In this document: positions 14,658-23,043 of the stretch, in pieces | Layout of the letters: each line of letters starts with the position of its first letter | Numbering within the stretch: position 1 is the stretch's first letter | Source: Microcosmobacter sp040493455 | Lineage (GTDB): Bacteria > Bacteroidota > Bacteroidia > Flavobacteriales > Flavobacteriaceae | DNA: 64,000 bases | Assembly: GCF_040493455.1 (NCBI RefSeq) | Contig: NZ_JANFDA010000010.1 | Coordinates: 10,195 to 74,194, forward strand | Reading direction: 5' to 3' | The notes under the pieces: generated by a model | The model's input: the letters and a program-made list of their open reading frames with translations, nothing else | The model's database searches: none | Told to the model about the DNA's origin: nothing | Program-made: the position numbers and the translations under genes

Positions 14658-15761
14658 ATGTATACAAGACGGATTTTCCCCGTGAGAGGTGTCATAAAAT
14701 GGACACGTCGCAACATTTATTTATTTCTCGCATTATCAGCAATTCCTGTAATATTATTTGATGTTGTAGGTCTAAAATGGTTGCATGTGCCTTGGCTTCC
14801 TTTAGGTGTCTTAGGTACAGCAGTAGCCTTTATTGTAAGTTTCAAAAACAATGCATCCTATGATCGTTTATGGGAAGCGCGCAAGATTTGGGGAGGTATT
14901 GTAAATTCCTCACGATCTTGGACGATAATGGTCAAGGATTTTATTACTAATGATCATGCAAATGAGAAATTATCCGAATCAGATCTACACAAGATTCATA
15001 GAGAGTTGGTGCATCGTCATGTGGCTTGGTTAACGGCATTACGCTATCAGCTTAGAGCGGATAAACCTTGGGAAATGCATCTTAAAGCAACACGCTCTAA
15101 CAGAGAATTTAGGGAATCTCAATTTTTGGTTTGTGAAGATACTATTCCTATTGAAGAGGTTATTAAAGATTATATTTCAGATGAAGAGTATGATGAGCTT
15201 TTTGCTAAGGGAAATCAAGCATCTCAAATCTTAGGGATTCAGTCGAGACGTTTACGAGAATTAAAACAGCAAGGTTATATCGAAGATTTCCGACACATGG
15301 AGATGGAGAACATGCTAGTTGAGTTTTATACGCTTCAAGGGAAAAGTGAGCGTATCAAAAACTTCCCATATCCTAGACAGTTTGCAACACTCAACTACAT
15401 ATTTGTATGGCTGTTCATTTTGATGTTGCCTTTCGGAATTATGGAAGGATTTGAAGCAATTGGGAAACACATCATGGAAGATCTAGCTGCGCACCAATCG
15501 AGAACATCTTGGGGACATATGATTCAAGAGTTCATTGCCAGACATTTTGTGTGGTTTTCTATTCCTTTTAGTGCTTTATTAGCTTGGGTATTTCATACCA
15601 TGGAAGCCATTGGAGAGAATACTGAAAATCCATTTGAAGGTGGTCCAAACGATGTGCCAATAACGGATTTGAGTAGAGGTATAGAAATCGATATTCGTCA
15701 ATTGATTGACGATACAGATATTCCTGAACCATACACATGGAAGAACGATATTGTAATGTAA
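14658..15761 (+). CDS. Bestrophin-family anion channel protein, first of a tandem pair
   Basis: A 367-residue member of the bestrophin/RFP-TM family (formerly UPF0187). Membrane segments at ~20-40 and ~45-65 include the family signature LGVLGTAVAFIVSFKNNASYDRLWEARKIWGGIVN; two more hydrophobic segments lie at ~245-265 and ~295-315. The C-terminal NPFEGGPNDVPITDLSRGIEIDIRQ is also diagnostic. Bacterial bestrophins are pentameric channels in the inner membrane; anion or sodium conduction has been shown for different members, so selectivity is left open. A paralog follows after 13 nt. Confidence 0.88.
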   Translation: MYTRRIFPVRGVIKWTRRNIYLFLALSAIPVILFDVVGLKWLHVPWLPLGVLGTAVAFIVSFKNNASYDRLWEARKIWGGIVNSSRSWTIMVKDFITNDHANEKLSESDLHKIHRELVHRHVAWLTALRYQLRADKPWEMHLKATRSNREFRESQFLVCEDTIPIEEVIKDYISDEEYDELFAKGNQASQILGIQSRRLRELKQQGYIEDFRHMEMENMLVEFYTLQGKSERIKNFPYPRQFATLNYIFVWLFILMLPFGIMEGFEAIGKHIMEDLAAHQSRTSWGHMIQEFIARHFVWFSIPFSALLAWVFHTMEAIGENTENPFEGGPNDVPITDLSRGIEIDIRQLIDDTDIPEPYTWKNDIVM

Positions 15762-15774
15762 TTTTCTTTAAAGC

Positions 15775-16836
15775 ATGCTAACCAAAAAACGATATTCTGT
15801 ATTAGAGATGGCCTTATGGTCGCGATGGGAAAGTCTTATTTACCTACTTTATGCTGGAATCATTACTGTTTTATATGAAGTCTTAGGATTTACCTTTCTC
15901 AATGTGCCATGGACACCAGTAGCACTTATTGGTACAGCAGTAGCCTTTATGGTTGGGTTTCAAAACAACTCTGCTTATGGACGTATATGGGAAGCACGAA
16001 AAATTTGGGGAGCCATTGTAAACACATCCAGAACCTGGGGAATGAAAATTCAGGATATGGTGACCATGGAACATGCCAAGGTTCAGATTTCAGAAGAAGA
16101 ACTGAAAGAACATAAAAGAGTTCTTATTTATAGACATGTTGCCTGGATGACTGCCTTGCGTTATGCTATGAGACAGCGTAAATCTTGGGAAGCGCAGCAT
16201 AAGGCTATGACCAATAGAGAGTGGGCTAAAGCGATTCATACACCAGAAGAGATATCGACTCTGGAAGATAATTTGATGTTGTATTTATCTAGAGAGGAAG
16301 AAGATTATGTACTGAGTAAAGGCAATAAGCAAACCGCTATTTTGTATCTGCAATCTAAACATATTAGAGAGTTAAAAGAAAAAGGACTGATCTGGGAATT
16401 TGCCTTTCTAGAGTTAGAAAATGTGCTCGAAGAACTGTTTACGCATCAAGGTAAAACGGAGCGTATCAAGAACTTTCCTTATCCAAGACAATATGCAAGT
16501 TTGGCTTATTATCTCACACGAACCTTTGTAGTGTTATTACCATTTGGGATTATTCCAGAGTTTGCTGAAATAGGAGCAGAATTACTAGATAATTTTCCAA
16601 GGATAGCAAAGTATTTTATTTGGTTGGGTGTGCCATTTTGTGCTATTGTGTCGTGGGCATTCCACATTATGGAACGTATGGCTAGAGTGGGAGAGAACCC
16701 ATTTGAAGGGATGCCAAATGACGTGCCTATTTCTACCATCTCAAGGGGGATAGAAATAGACTTACGCCAAATGTTAGATGAAGATAAGAATATCATACCT
16801 GAGCAATTCCCTGAAGCGAAAAATGTTCAGATGTAA
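15775..16836 (+). CDS. Bestrophin-family anion channel protein, second of a tandem pair
   Basis: A 353-residue paralog of the preceding gene, aligning along its full length: LIGTAVAFMVGFQNNSAYGRIWEARKIWG in the pore region and NPFEGMPNDVPISTISRGIEIDLRQ at the C-terminus. The shared segment HQGKTERIKNFPYPRQ, close to LQGKSERIKNFPYPRQ in the first copy, shows a duplication followed by divergence. The 13-nt gap indicates one transcript. Two channels could form homo- or hetero-oligomers; the sequence cannot tell which. The next gene is convergent. Confidence 0.88.
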   Translation: MLTKKRYSVLEMALWSRWESLIYLLYAGIITVLYEVLGFTFLNVPWTPVALIGTAVAFMVGFQNNSAYGRIWEARKIWGAIVNTSRTWGMKIQDMVTMEHAKVQISEEELKEHKRVLIYRHVAWMTALRYAMRQRKSWEAQHKAMTNREWAKAIHTPEEISTLEDNLMLYLSREEEDYVLSKGNKQTAILYLQSKHIRELKEKGLIWEFAFLELENVLEELFTHQGKTERIKNFPYPRQYASLAYYLTRTFVVLLPFGIIPEFAEIGAELLDNFPRIAKYFIWLGVPFCAIVSWAFHIMERMARVGENPFEGMPNDVPISTISRGIEIDLRQMLDEDKNIIPEQFPEAKNVQM

Positions 16837-16844
16837 ATATATCT

Positions 16845-17192
16845 CTAACTTATCAAGAAGTATTTTTCAATTTTACTGTTGAAGGACAATACTAAGGATG
16901 CAATCGCGACTACTATTCCTATATATGCCTGAGTTGGTATAGAGATTAAAATAGTTAGTATAAATGCTAATCTAAAGAGCAAATATTTTTTACTCAAAAT
17001 GCTATATACGATAATACCAAAAGATAAAATATAACCGATTCCTGTATAAATCATCCACATTGGTTCTATACCAAAGTCTTTGCCTTTAACTGTTACGATA
17101 TAGTAGAACAAGAAGGGCAAGAACATTAGAATTCCATTCAGAATAAATATAATTCTTAGAGGGATTGGTTTTTTTAATTGTTGCGTTTCCAT
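16845..17192 (-). CDS. Small integral membrane protein of unknown function
   Basis: A 115-residue protein with about four hydrophobic segments (residues ~12-32, ~43-63, ~68-85 and ~90-108), for example IIFILNGILMFLPFLFYYIV near the start. No domain is recognised. The gene ends 8 nt from the convergent bestrophin stop and starts 13 nt after the SRPBCC gene, so it is probably the last gene of the tetR-SRPBCC transcript. That context suggests a membrane-linked function under the same regulator, but nothing more specific can be said. Confidence 0.7.
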   Translation of the reverse strand: METQQLKKPIPLRIIFILNGILMFLPFLFYYIVTVKGKDFGIEPMWMIYTGIGYILSFGIIVYSILSKKYLLFRLAFILTILISIPTQAYIGIVVAIASLVLSFNSKIEKYFLIS

Positions 17193-17205
17193 GATGATTT
17201 CTCAA

Positions 17206-17793
17206 TTAAGATTTATGTTTATTAGCTTTCCAGATAGCTTTGAAATTATCTTTTGTTACCTCTTCTCCTGTCAATATATAATGCTCTACAGCCATAGCAT
17301 ACTGTAAAAGGCCTTTCTTAAAAGATCCTTTTGCAAATCCACCAAGAAGCCCAGGCTTTGTACGATAGTGAAACTCCATTTCAAAAGTCGAAGTATTATC
17401 ATCTATAGGAATTACTCTCTGTATGGCATACGTGTATTCAGAATTAATAGGAAAACCTTTTACTTCATAGACATCTATTTTACACGAATAGTTTTCGGAG
17501 TCGTATTCAGTGATTCTTTCCTTTATATATTTACTTCCTTTATCATTGAAGTTGCATACTCTTTCGGAACCGAATTGTGCACTGGTGCTATTATTTATAA
17601 AGTTTGAAGTAATAACCTTTGGGTGCGATTTGTAGATATTAGCATAATCATCACCAACAACTTCCCATACTTTTGAAGCAGGAGCATTGATGGTATAAGA
17701 CATTGAAATTTTCTGAACCTTCTTCTGAGCAAAAACATTAAAGCTGAGGAGGAAGATTAAAATTGAACTTGAAATTTTGAGTGTTTGTTTCAT
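17206..17793 (-). CDS. Secreted SRPBCC/START-like protein (polyketide cyclase-type fold)
   Basis: A 195-residue protein with a signal peptide (IFLLSFNVFA, cleavage near residue 22) followed by an SRPBCC-type domain: ISMSYTINAPASKVWEVVGDDYANIYKSHP is the typical opening strand and helix, and a C-terminal helix lies near FKKGLLQYAMAVEHYIL. Such domains bind hydrophobic ligands in a deep cavity, usually in the cytoplasm; export to the periplasm is less common. A palindromic operator candidate lies at 17810-17824, 17 nt upstream of the start, and the same palindrome is found before the tetR gene upstream, so the protein is probably induced by a ligand of that repressor. Confidence 0.75.
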   Translation of the reverse strand: MKQTLKISSSILIFLLSFNVFAQKKVQKISMSYTINAPASKVWEVVGDDYANIYKSHPKVITSNFINNSTSAQFGSERVCNFNDKGSKYIKERITEYDSENYSCKIDVYEVKGFPINSEYTYAIQRVIPIDDNTSTFEMEFHYRTKPGLLGGFAKGSFKKGLLQYAMAVEHYILTGEEVTKDNFKAIWKANKHKS

Positions 17794-17809
17794 AGTATTA
17801 AAATTTATG

Positions 17810-17824
17810 ATGACCGTTCGTCAT
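17810..17824. promoter_or_regulatory. Candidate TetR operator before the SRPBCC gene
   Basis: ATGACCGTTCGTCAT, a 15-bp palindrome with arms ATGAC/GTCAT, lies in the 48-nt gap between the tetR stop and the SRPBCC start. It matches the palindrome at 18436-18450 at 13 of 15 positions, and both are followed by ATATTT on the + strand. Confidence 0.75.
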
Positions 17825-17841
17825 ATTTAGATTAAAAAAAA

Positions 17842-18423
17842 TTATAAGATGTTATTGAATACTAAGTTGAAGAAATCGTTCAAAGGCTTTATGCTAGCAG
17901 AAGCTTTCATACGCATTAGCGCTCCATGCCAACTATTCAGTATGAAAGCTGCTGTAGCCTTGCTATCAATCTCTGTATTTATTTCGCCTATATCTTGACC
18001 TTGCTCTATACATTGAGCGATGATAGATTCTATTTCCAAAAATTTTGAATCTAACAACACTCTGAAGCTTTCATTTACATCACCTAGCTCTTGGGAAAAA
18101 TTGCTCATTATACAACCATTCTTGCACTTTTGAACACCCAAAGAGAAGTCAATCATTTTAGAATAGTGAGTTTTAAGCCTGTTGAGAGGAGAAAGTTCAG
18201 AATCTAATAAATTGGTTTTATGAAATTCTATTCCGTTATCGCAATAACGTTCTACCATTTCTAAACCAAACGATTCCTTACTATCAAAATGATTGTAAAA
18301 CGATCCTTTAGGAATAGATATACTATCGGTTATCTCTTTAATACCTGTGGCACTATAGCCTTTAGAGAACATTATCTCTAAACCAGTATTAAGTATATCT
18401 TGTCTATCTATTCGTCGTTTCAT
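17842..18423 (-). CDS. TetR/AcrR-family transcriptional repressor
   Basis: A 193-residue regulator. The N-terminal helix-turn-helix reads ILNTGLEIMFSKGYSATGIKEI followed by SIPKGSFYNHFDSKESF, the classical TetR DNA-binding unit (residues ~8-52). The helical C-terminal domain is of the TetR_C type seen in LmrA/YxaF-like repressors (CKNGCIMSNFSQELGD with AFILNSWHGALMRMK). It is the first gene of a minus-strand operon with the SRPBCC protein and a small membrane protein. Two copies of ATGACCnnTCGTCAT, one before this gene and one before the next, suggest that it represses itself and its neighbours. The inducer is unknown. Confidence 0.9.
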   Translation of the reverse strand: MKRRIDRQDILNTGLEIMFSKGYSATGIKEITDSISIPKGSFYNHFDSKESFGLEMVERYCDNGIEFHKTNLLDSELSPLNRLKTHYSKMIDFSLGVQKCKNGCIMSNFSQELGDVNESFRVLLDSKFLEIESIIAQCIEQGQDIGEINTEIDSKATAAFILNSWHGALMRMKASASIKPLNDFFNLVFNNIL

Positions 18424-18435
18424 GTAACAAACTTA

Positions 18436-18463
18436 ATGACCAGTCGTCATATTTGCAAATATT
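18436..18463 (-). promoter_or_regulatory. tetR promoter with overlapping operator
   Basis: On the minus strand AATATTTG (18456-18463) is a one-mismatch fit to the Bacteroidota -7 box TAnnTTTG. The palindrome ATGACCAGTCGTCAT (18436-18450) follows at once, where transcription should begin, 12 nt before the start codon. A repressor bound there would block initiation, so autoregulation is likely. Confidence 0.65.
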
Positions 18464-18497
18464 TTTTCCTTTTTTAGAAAAATTTATGATTTAGAAA

Positions 18498-20120
18498 TTA
18501 TACTTCACTGTCCATTTGACTTGTTACCACGTAGTATCTTGGATCGTCTACAGAAGTCTCTATAACTTCGTTAAATCTTGGATTCGCTTTAAGTAATAAG
18601 GCTTTACAATCTGGACTAAGATGTGTTAATTTAACAGTTTTACCAGCATTAATGTATTTGTTGGCAATATTTCGAAGTGCTTCTATACCTGAGTGGTCAC
18701 TGATTTTAGATTCAATAAAATCTATTTCTACAGTATCAGGATCATTTTTCACATCGAACTTTGAATTAAAGTTCTGAATAGATCCAAAAAAGAGAGGTCC
18801 CCAAATTTCATAAACCTTAGTACCATCATCTTTAATGCGTTTTCTTGCTCTAATCATAGTAGCATTTTTCCAGGCGAATACTAGAGCAGACATAATTACA
18901 CCAGCGATTACAGCGATAGCCAAGTCTTGCCATACTGTGATAGCAGACACTGCAATCAACACAAAAGCATCAGCTAGAGGAATTTTATGAAGAATCCTAA
19001 AACTACTCCATGCAAATGTACCGATGACTACCATAAACATAACGCCAACTAAAGCAGCAATAGGGATTTGTTCTATCAATGGTGCTCCAAATAATACAAA
19101 GCAAAGTAATGCCACAGCTGCAACAGTACCAGATAAGCGACCGCGACCACCAGAGTTTACATTAATAATCGATTGCCCAATCATGGCACAACCTCCCATA
19201 CCACCAAAAAGGCCATTCAAAATATTGGCACCTCCTTGAGCAACACATTCTCTATTACCACTTCCTCTGGTTTCTGTAAGTTCATCAACGAGTGTCAAGG
19301 TCATAAGAGACTCAATCAATCCAATGGTAGCTAAAATGAATGCTGTAGGCAGGATTACATCCCAATGACCAGCGATTGTTCCAAACAGACCAAATATTTG
19401 ATCTTGGAATGTTGGTAAACTACCTTTTAGTCCAGAACCACCACCATCTGCAATAAAAGAACCAACTGTACTAACATCTAATTTTCCGAAGATGGTAATA
19501 GCAGCGACAACAATAATTGCGGTCAATGCTGCAGGGATTTTCTTGGTAAGCTTTGGTAGCCCAAACATTATAGCCATAGTTAGACCTACTAATCCAAGCA
19601 TGACCCATAATGTAGTACCAGACATGTACTGTAATTCATCACCTACTCGTTCTTTGAACAAGCCTAATTGTGATAGAAATATAACTATAGCCAATCCATT
19701 AACAAACCCCATCATTACTGGATGAGGGATAAGGCGGACAAACTTTCCGAGTTTAAGAATACCAGCAAGTATTTGTATACCTCCGACAAAAAGTAGCGTA
19801 ATGAAGAGCCATTGGAGTCCAAGGTTTTCAATAGGTGTCTCTAAGCCTAATCCGACTTCATTTCCTTTCTGAATTAAGTGCACCATCACCACAGCCATGG
19901 CTCCAGTTGCACCAGAAATCATTCCTGGTCTACCGCCAAAAAGCGCAGTGACAATTCCCATCATGAAGGCTCCGTAAAGTCCTACTAAAGGATCGACACC
20001 AGCAACGAATGCAAATGCAACGGCTTCGGGTACTAATGCTAAAGCCACGGTTAACCCAGAAAGAATATCATTCTTTGGGTTTTGCGTGAAGTTTTTAATG
20101 GTCTTCTGTCTTAAGGTCAT
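18498..20120 (-). CDS. SulP/SLC26-family anion transporter with STAS domain
   Basis: A ~540-residue inner-membrane transporter. The N-terminal domain (residues ~20-400) has about 12 membrane segments and the family motifs LALVPEAVAFAFVAGVDPLVGLYGAF and GRPGMISGATGAMAVV. A cytoplasmic STAS domain lies at ~440-530 (DTVEIDFIESKISDHSGIEAL). Related bacterial proteins move sulfate, bicarbonate (BicA-like) or other anions; the substrate is undetermined here. The reading frame continues upstream to 20228, but that extension runs across a perfect TAnnTTTG box and a terminator hairpin, so I place the start at ATG 20120. Confidence 0.88.
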   Translation of the reverse strand: MTLRQKTIKNFTQNPKNDILSGLTVALALVPEAVAFAFVAGVDPLVGLYGAFMMGIVTALFGGRPGMISGATGAMAVVMVHLIQKGNEVGLGLETPIENLGLQWLFITLLFVGGIQILAGILKLGKFVRLIPHPVMMGFVNGLAIVIFLSQLGLFKERVGDELQYMSGTTLWVMLGLVGLTMAIMFGLPKLTKKIPAALTAIIVVAAITIFGKLDVSTVGSFIADGGGSGLKGSLPTFQDQIFGLFGTIAGHWDVILPTAFILATIGLIESLMTLTLVDELTETRGSGNRECVAQGGANILNGLFGGMGGCAMIGQSIINVNSGGRGRLSGTVAAVALLCFVLFGAPLIEQIPIAALVGVMFMVVIGTFAWSSFRILHKIPLADAFVLIAVSAITVWQDLAIAVIAGVIMSALVFAWKNATMIRARKRIKDDGTKVYEIWGPLFFGSIQNFNSKFDVKNDPDTVEIDFIESKISDHSGIEALRNIANKYINAGKTVKLTHLSPDCKALLLKANPRFNEVIETSVDDPRYYVVTSQMDSEV

Positions 20121-20142
20121 ATCTATGCGATCTAAAAGTCGG

Positions 20143-20150
20143 CAAAGATA
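20143..20150 (-). promoter_or_regulatory. -7 promoter element of the SulP gene
   Basis: Minus strand TATCTTTG, a perfect TAnnTTTG match, 22 nt upstream of the chosen ATG at 20120. It sits between that start and the terminator of the upstream operon, which fits an independent promoter. Confidence 0.6.
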
Positions 20151-20192
20151 CGGTTTTAGTTGAGAAGTGTGTTTCTGAGATATTATCAAATA

Positions 20193-20222
20193 AAAAAGCA
20201 TCAACAACTGTTGATGCTTTTT
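20193..20222 (-). terminator. Rho-independent terminator of the hutU operon
   Basis: A stem AAAGCATCAACA/TGTTGATGCTTT with flanking A and T runs, 22 nt past the stop of the DUF4136 gene. It separates that operon from the SulP gene. Confidence 0.85.
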
Positions 20223-20243
20223 CCCCACTTAAAAATATAATTA

Positions 20244-20801
20244 TTACTCCACTTCTGGAGGATATTTTTCCATGATCTTAGTTACAAACTCTCTAATACG
20301 CTCTTCCTTCTTTTCAACATTTTTTGTCACAAGATATCCTGTGCCTATTCCTTGCCACACCAATTCTTTTTTATTGGCGTCTATTAAATCAATAAAGAGT
20401 TTGCCTTCGGTTTTGGTAGAAACTGTCGGCTGATTCCAGCCCCAGCCTCCCCAGCCCCAGCCGCCCCAGCCCCAACCAGGCCAGAAACCACCCCAGCCCC
20501 AATTGTTATTCCAAACATTGACTTGCTGGTTAGACTTGGTGAATATGCTTACTAGTAAATCTGGGTTTTGAGATTTGGTAAATCCTAAGGCGAACATTTC
20601 ATTTTCAATAGCTCTTAAGATTCTTCGTTTATCCAAATCACTAATCTCGGCTTTATCAATACCGGTTTTGTAGAATGCAAAGGTTTTGTAGTTTCCAAAT
20701 GCAGCATCCTTGTCATAGTCTGAAGCAACTCTTACAGAGCTACAAGAACTCACTGCAACCACTAGTAGCAGTAAGGTCAGTTTTTGTATCATCTTTTTCA
20801 T
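20244..20801 (-). CDS. DUF4136-family lipoprotein with a Gly-Trp-rich segment
   Basis: About 185 residues. A lipoprotein signal is present (LLLLVVAVSSCSS), then a DUF4136 domain that begins VASDYDKDAAFGNYKTFAFY and contains DLLVSIFTKSN and the later strand GKLFIDLIDANKKELVWQG. A loop of about 25 residues in the middle (residues ~98-122) is almost only Gly and Trp with a few Asn and Pro (NWGWGGFWPGWGWGG and so on). The fold is common in Bacteroidota envelope lipoproteins of unknown role. The start is placed at the MKKM ATG at 20801, two codons after an upstream ATG. It follows hutU by 16 nt and ends at a terminator, so it is the last gene of that transcript. Confidence 0.82.
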   Translation of the reverse strand: MKKMIQKLTLLLLVVAVSSCSSVRVASDYDKDAAFGNYKTFAFYKTGIDKAEISDLDKRRILRAIENEMFALGFTKSQNPDLLVSIFTKSNQQVNVWNNNWGWGGFWPGWGWGGWGWGGWGWNQPTVSTKTEGKLFIDLIDANKKELVWQGIGTGYLVTKNVEKKEERIREFVTKIMEKYPPEVE

Positions 20802-20817
20802 ATGCAATGTATTTGAG

Positions 20818-22827
20818 TTATATTGAGTTCAAAAGATTATTGTCAACACTGTTAGGGATTGTAACTTTTAGATTTGGTTCTACCTCCATCGCTCTCTTAA
20901 TGGCAAAGACTGCACCTTCATTTCTTGCCCAATTTCTTCTTGCAATTCCGTTGTTTACATCCCAAAAAAGCATTGATTTTAAACGCCTTTCGGCTTCTTT
21001 ACTACCATCAAGAACCATGCCGAATCCTCCATTTATCACTTCTCCCCATCCAACGCCACCTCCATTATGGATACTGACCCAGGTTGCACCTCTAAAACTA
21101 TCACCAATAACGTTGTGAATAGCCATGTCTGCAGTGAAGCGAGATCCATCATAAATATTTGAGGTTTCACGATATGGCGAATCGGTTCCAGAGACATCAT
21201 GATGGTCGCGACCAAGGACCACATAGCCTATGTCTCCACGTTCTATGGCATCGTTGAATGCCTTGGCAATTTTCATTCTGCCTTCGGCATCTGCGTATAA
21301 AATTCTGGCTTGAGAGCCAACAACAAGTTTATTTTCTTGAGCACCTTTAATCCACTGAATGTTATCAGCCATTTGCTGCTGAATTTCTTCAGGTGAATTT
21401 TTCATTATGGTTTCTAAGACTTCACAAGCGATAGCATCTGTTTTTGCTAAATCTTCAGGTTTCCCTGAGCAACATACCCAACGGAATGGCCCAAATCCAT
21501 AATCGAAACACATTGGACCCATTATATCTTGGACATAACTTGGATACTTAAATTCTCTTCCTAACGATGGACTTTCAGACATAACATCTGCACCAGCTCT
21601 CGATGCTTCAAGTAAGAAAGCATTTCCATAGTCAAAGAAATAGGTGCCTTTTTCGGTATGCTTATTAATAGCTTTTGCATGTCGTCTTAAGCTTTCCTGA
21701 ACTTTTTCCTTAAATAATTCAGGATTATTAGCCATCATCTCATTGGCATTTTCAAACGATAATCCAACAGGATAATAACCACCAGCCCAAGGATTGTGCA
21801 GAGAGGTTTGATCACTCCCCAAATCAATTTGGACATTGGCTTCATCAAACTTTTCCCATACTTCAACAATATTGCCTAAGTATGCAATAGAAACGGTTTC
21901 TTTTTCAGCTAAAGCTCTATTGACTCTTACTACAAGTTCATCCAGATCGGTAATCTTTTCGTTAATCCAGCCTTGGTCTAATCTTATCTGAGTAATCTTT
22001 GGGTTTACTTCGGCACAGACGGTTACACAACCTGCAATGTTTCCTGCTTTTGGTTGTGCTCCAGACATACCACCTAATCCTGATGTTACAAATAGATGAC
22101 CTTCGGGTGATTTTCCTATTTTTCTGAATCCATTTAATACAGTAATTGTGGTGCCATGAACAATACCTTGAGGGCCAATATACATGTAACTCCCTGCTGT
22201 CATTTGCCCATATTGTGTAACGCCTAGCGCATTGAATTTTTCCCAATCATCAGGTTGCGAATAGTTAGGAATCATCATGCCATTAGTTACCACAACTCTA
22301 GGTGCATCTTTGTGAGAAGGAAACAAGCCAAGAGGATGACCAGAATACATTACCAAAGTTTGCTCATCTGTCATTTCGGCTAAGTACTGCATAGCTAAAC
22401 GATACTGCGCCCAATTAGAGAACACACCTCCATTGCCTCCATAAGTAATTAACTCATGAGGATGTTGGGCAACTGCATAATCCAAGTTGTTTTGTATCAT
22501 CAGCATAATTGCTGCTGCTTGCTTGGATTTAGCAGGATACTCGTCGATTGGTCTGGCATACATTTTATAGTCTGGTCTAAGACGGTACATATAAATGCGT
22601 CCATAAGTATCTAATTCATCTTTAAACTCGGGAAGTAATTCTTCGTGATGTTTCTTGTCGAAATAACGTAACGCATTTTGTAAGGCTAATTTTTTTTCTT
22701 CATTGGTTAGGATATCCTTACGTTTTGGAGCATGATTAATTTCTAAGTCATATGCCTTTGGTTGCGGTAAACTATCAGGAATACCTTCTAAAATTTGCTC
22801 CTGAAATGTTATTGTTACGTCTTGCAT
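20818..22827 (-). CDS. hutU: Urocanate hydratase
   Basis: A 669-residue urocanase, second enzyme of histidine degradation, converting urocanate to imidazolonepropionate with a tightly bound NAD. Visible landmarks are YGGNGGVFSNWAQY, MYSGHPLGLFPS, GTVLNGF-like TTITVLNGFRKIG, LFVTSGLGGMSGAQPKAG (nucleotide-binding glycine-rich part), and near the C-terminus GRDHHDVSGTDSPYRET and ISIHNGGGVGWGE-like VSIHNGGGVGWGEV. The length fits the longer Bacteroidota form. hutH, hutI and others are not nearby. The start codon overlaps the stop of the small DUF5522 gene (TAATG), and the DUF4136 gene follows by 16 nt. Confidence 0.95.
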   Translation of the reverse strand: MQDVTITFQEQILEGIPDSLPQPKAYDLEINHAPKRKDILTNEEKKLALQNALRYFDKKHHEELLPEFKDELDTYGRIYMYRLRPDYKMYARPIDEYPAKSKQAAAIMLMIQNNLDYAVAQHPHELITYGGNGGVFSNWAQYRLAMQYLAEMTDEQTLVMYSGHPLGLFPSHKDAPRVVVTNGMMIPNYSQPDDWEKFNALGVTQYGQMTAGSYMYIGPQGIVHGTTITVLNGFRKIGKSPEGHLFVTSGLGGMSGAQPKAGNIAGCVTVCAEVNPKITQIRLDQGWINEKITDLDELVVRVNRALAEKETVSIAYLGNIVEVWEKFDEANVQIDLGSDQTSLHNPWAGGYYPVGLSFENANEMMANNPELFKEKVQESLRRHAKAINKHTEKGTYFFDYGNAFLLEASRAGADVMSESPSLGREFKYPSYVQDIMGPMCFDYGFGPFRWVCCSGKPEDLAKTDAIACEVLETIMKNSPEEIQQQMADNIQWIKGAQENKLVVGSQARILYADAEGRMKIAKAFNDAIERGDIGYVVLGRDHHDVSGTDSPYRETSNIYDGSRFTADMAIHNVIGDSFRGATWVSIHNGGGVGWGEVINGGFGMVLDGSKEAERRLKSMLFWDVNNGIARRNWARNEGAVFAIKRAMEVEPNLKVTIPNSVDNNLLNSI

Positions 22828-22994
22828 TAGCGTTTTTTAATGGTGTTGGTTTTTTTATTGTATCCATAAGGGCAATGTCTACAACCACTCTCACAACAAT
22901 AGCCTCGCTTAAGGTGATATTGTTCTGTAAAACAACGGTAGCCCTCAGGGGTTAGGTAATAATCGCCTTCTTCAATTGGGACAATTTTTTTCAT
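22827..22994 (-). CDS. DUF5522-type cysteine-rich small protein
   Basis: A 55-residue protein not reached by a 60-residue ORF cutoff. It begins MKKIVPIEEGDYYLTPEGY and has the motif GYCCESGCRHCPYGY, typical of the small DUF5522 family found across Bacteroidota; the closely spaced cysteines suggest metal or Fe-S binding. The stop shares one base with the hutU ATG (TAATG), so the two are translationally coupled. A perfect TAnnTTTG box lies 5 nt upstream of the ATG, so the transcript may be leaderless. Confidence 0.85.
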   Translation of the reverse strand: MKKIVPIEEGDYYLTPEGYRCFTEQYHLKRGYCCESGCRHCPYGYNKKTNTIKKR

Positions 22995-22999
22995 ATACA

Positions 23000-23007
23000 C
23001 AAAGATA
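23000..23007 (-). promoter_or_regulatory. -7 promoter element of the DUF5522-hutU operon
   Basis: Minus strand TATCTTTG, a perfect TAnnTTTG match, ending 5 nt before the ATG at 22994. Transcription would begin at or within a few bases of the start codon. No clear TTG -33 box is visible. Confidence 0.55.
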
Positions 23008-23043
23008 ATTTAATTTGGTGTGAAATTTGAAAGGAATACTATA

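Noticed and set aside
20121..20228. 36-codon N-terminal extension of the SulP protein
   Set aside because: It crosses a perfect -7 box and the terminator of the upstream operon; the family's N-terminus fits ATG 20120.
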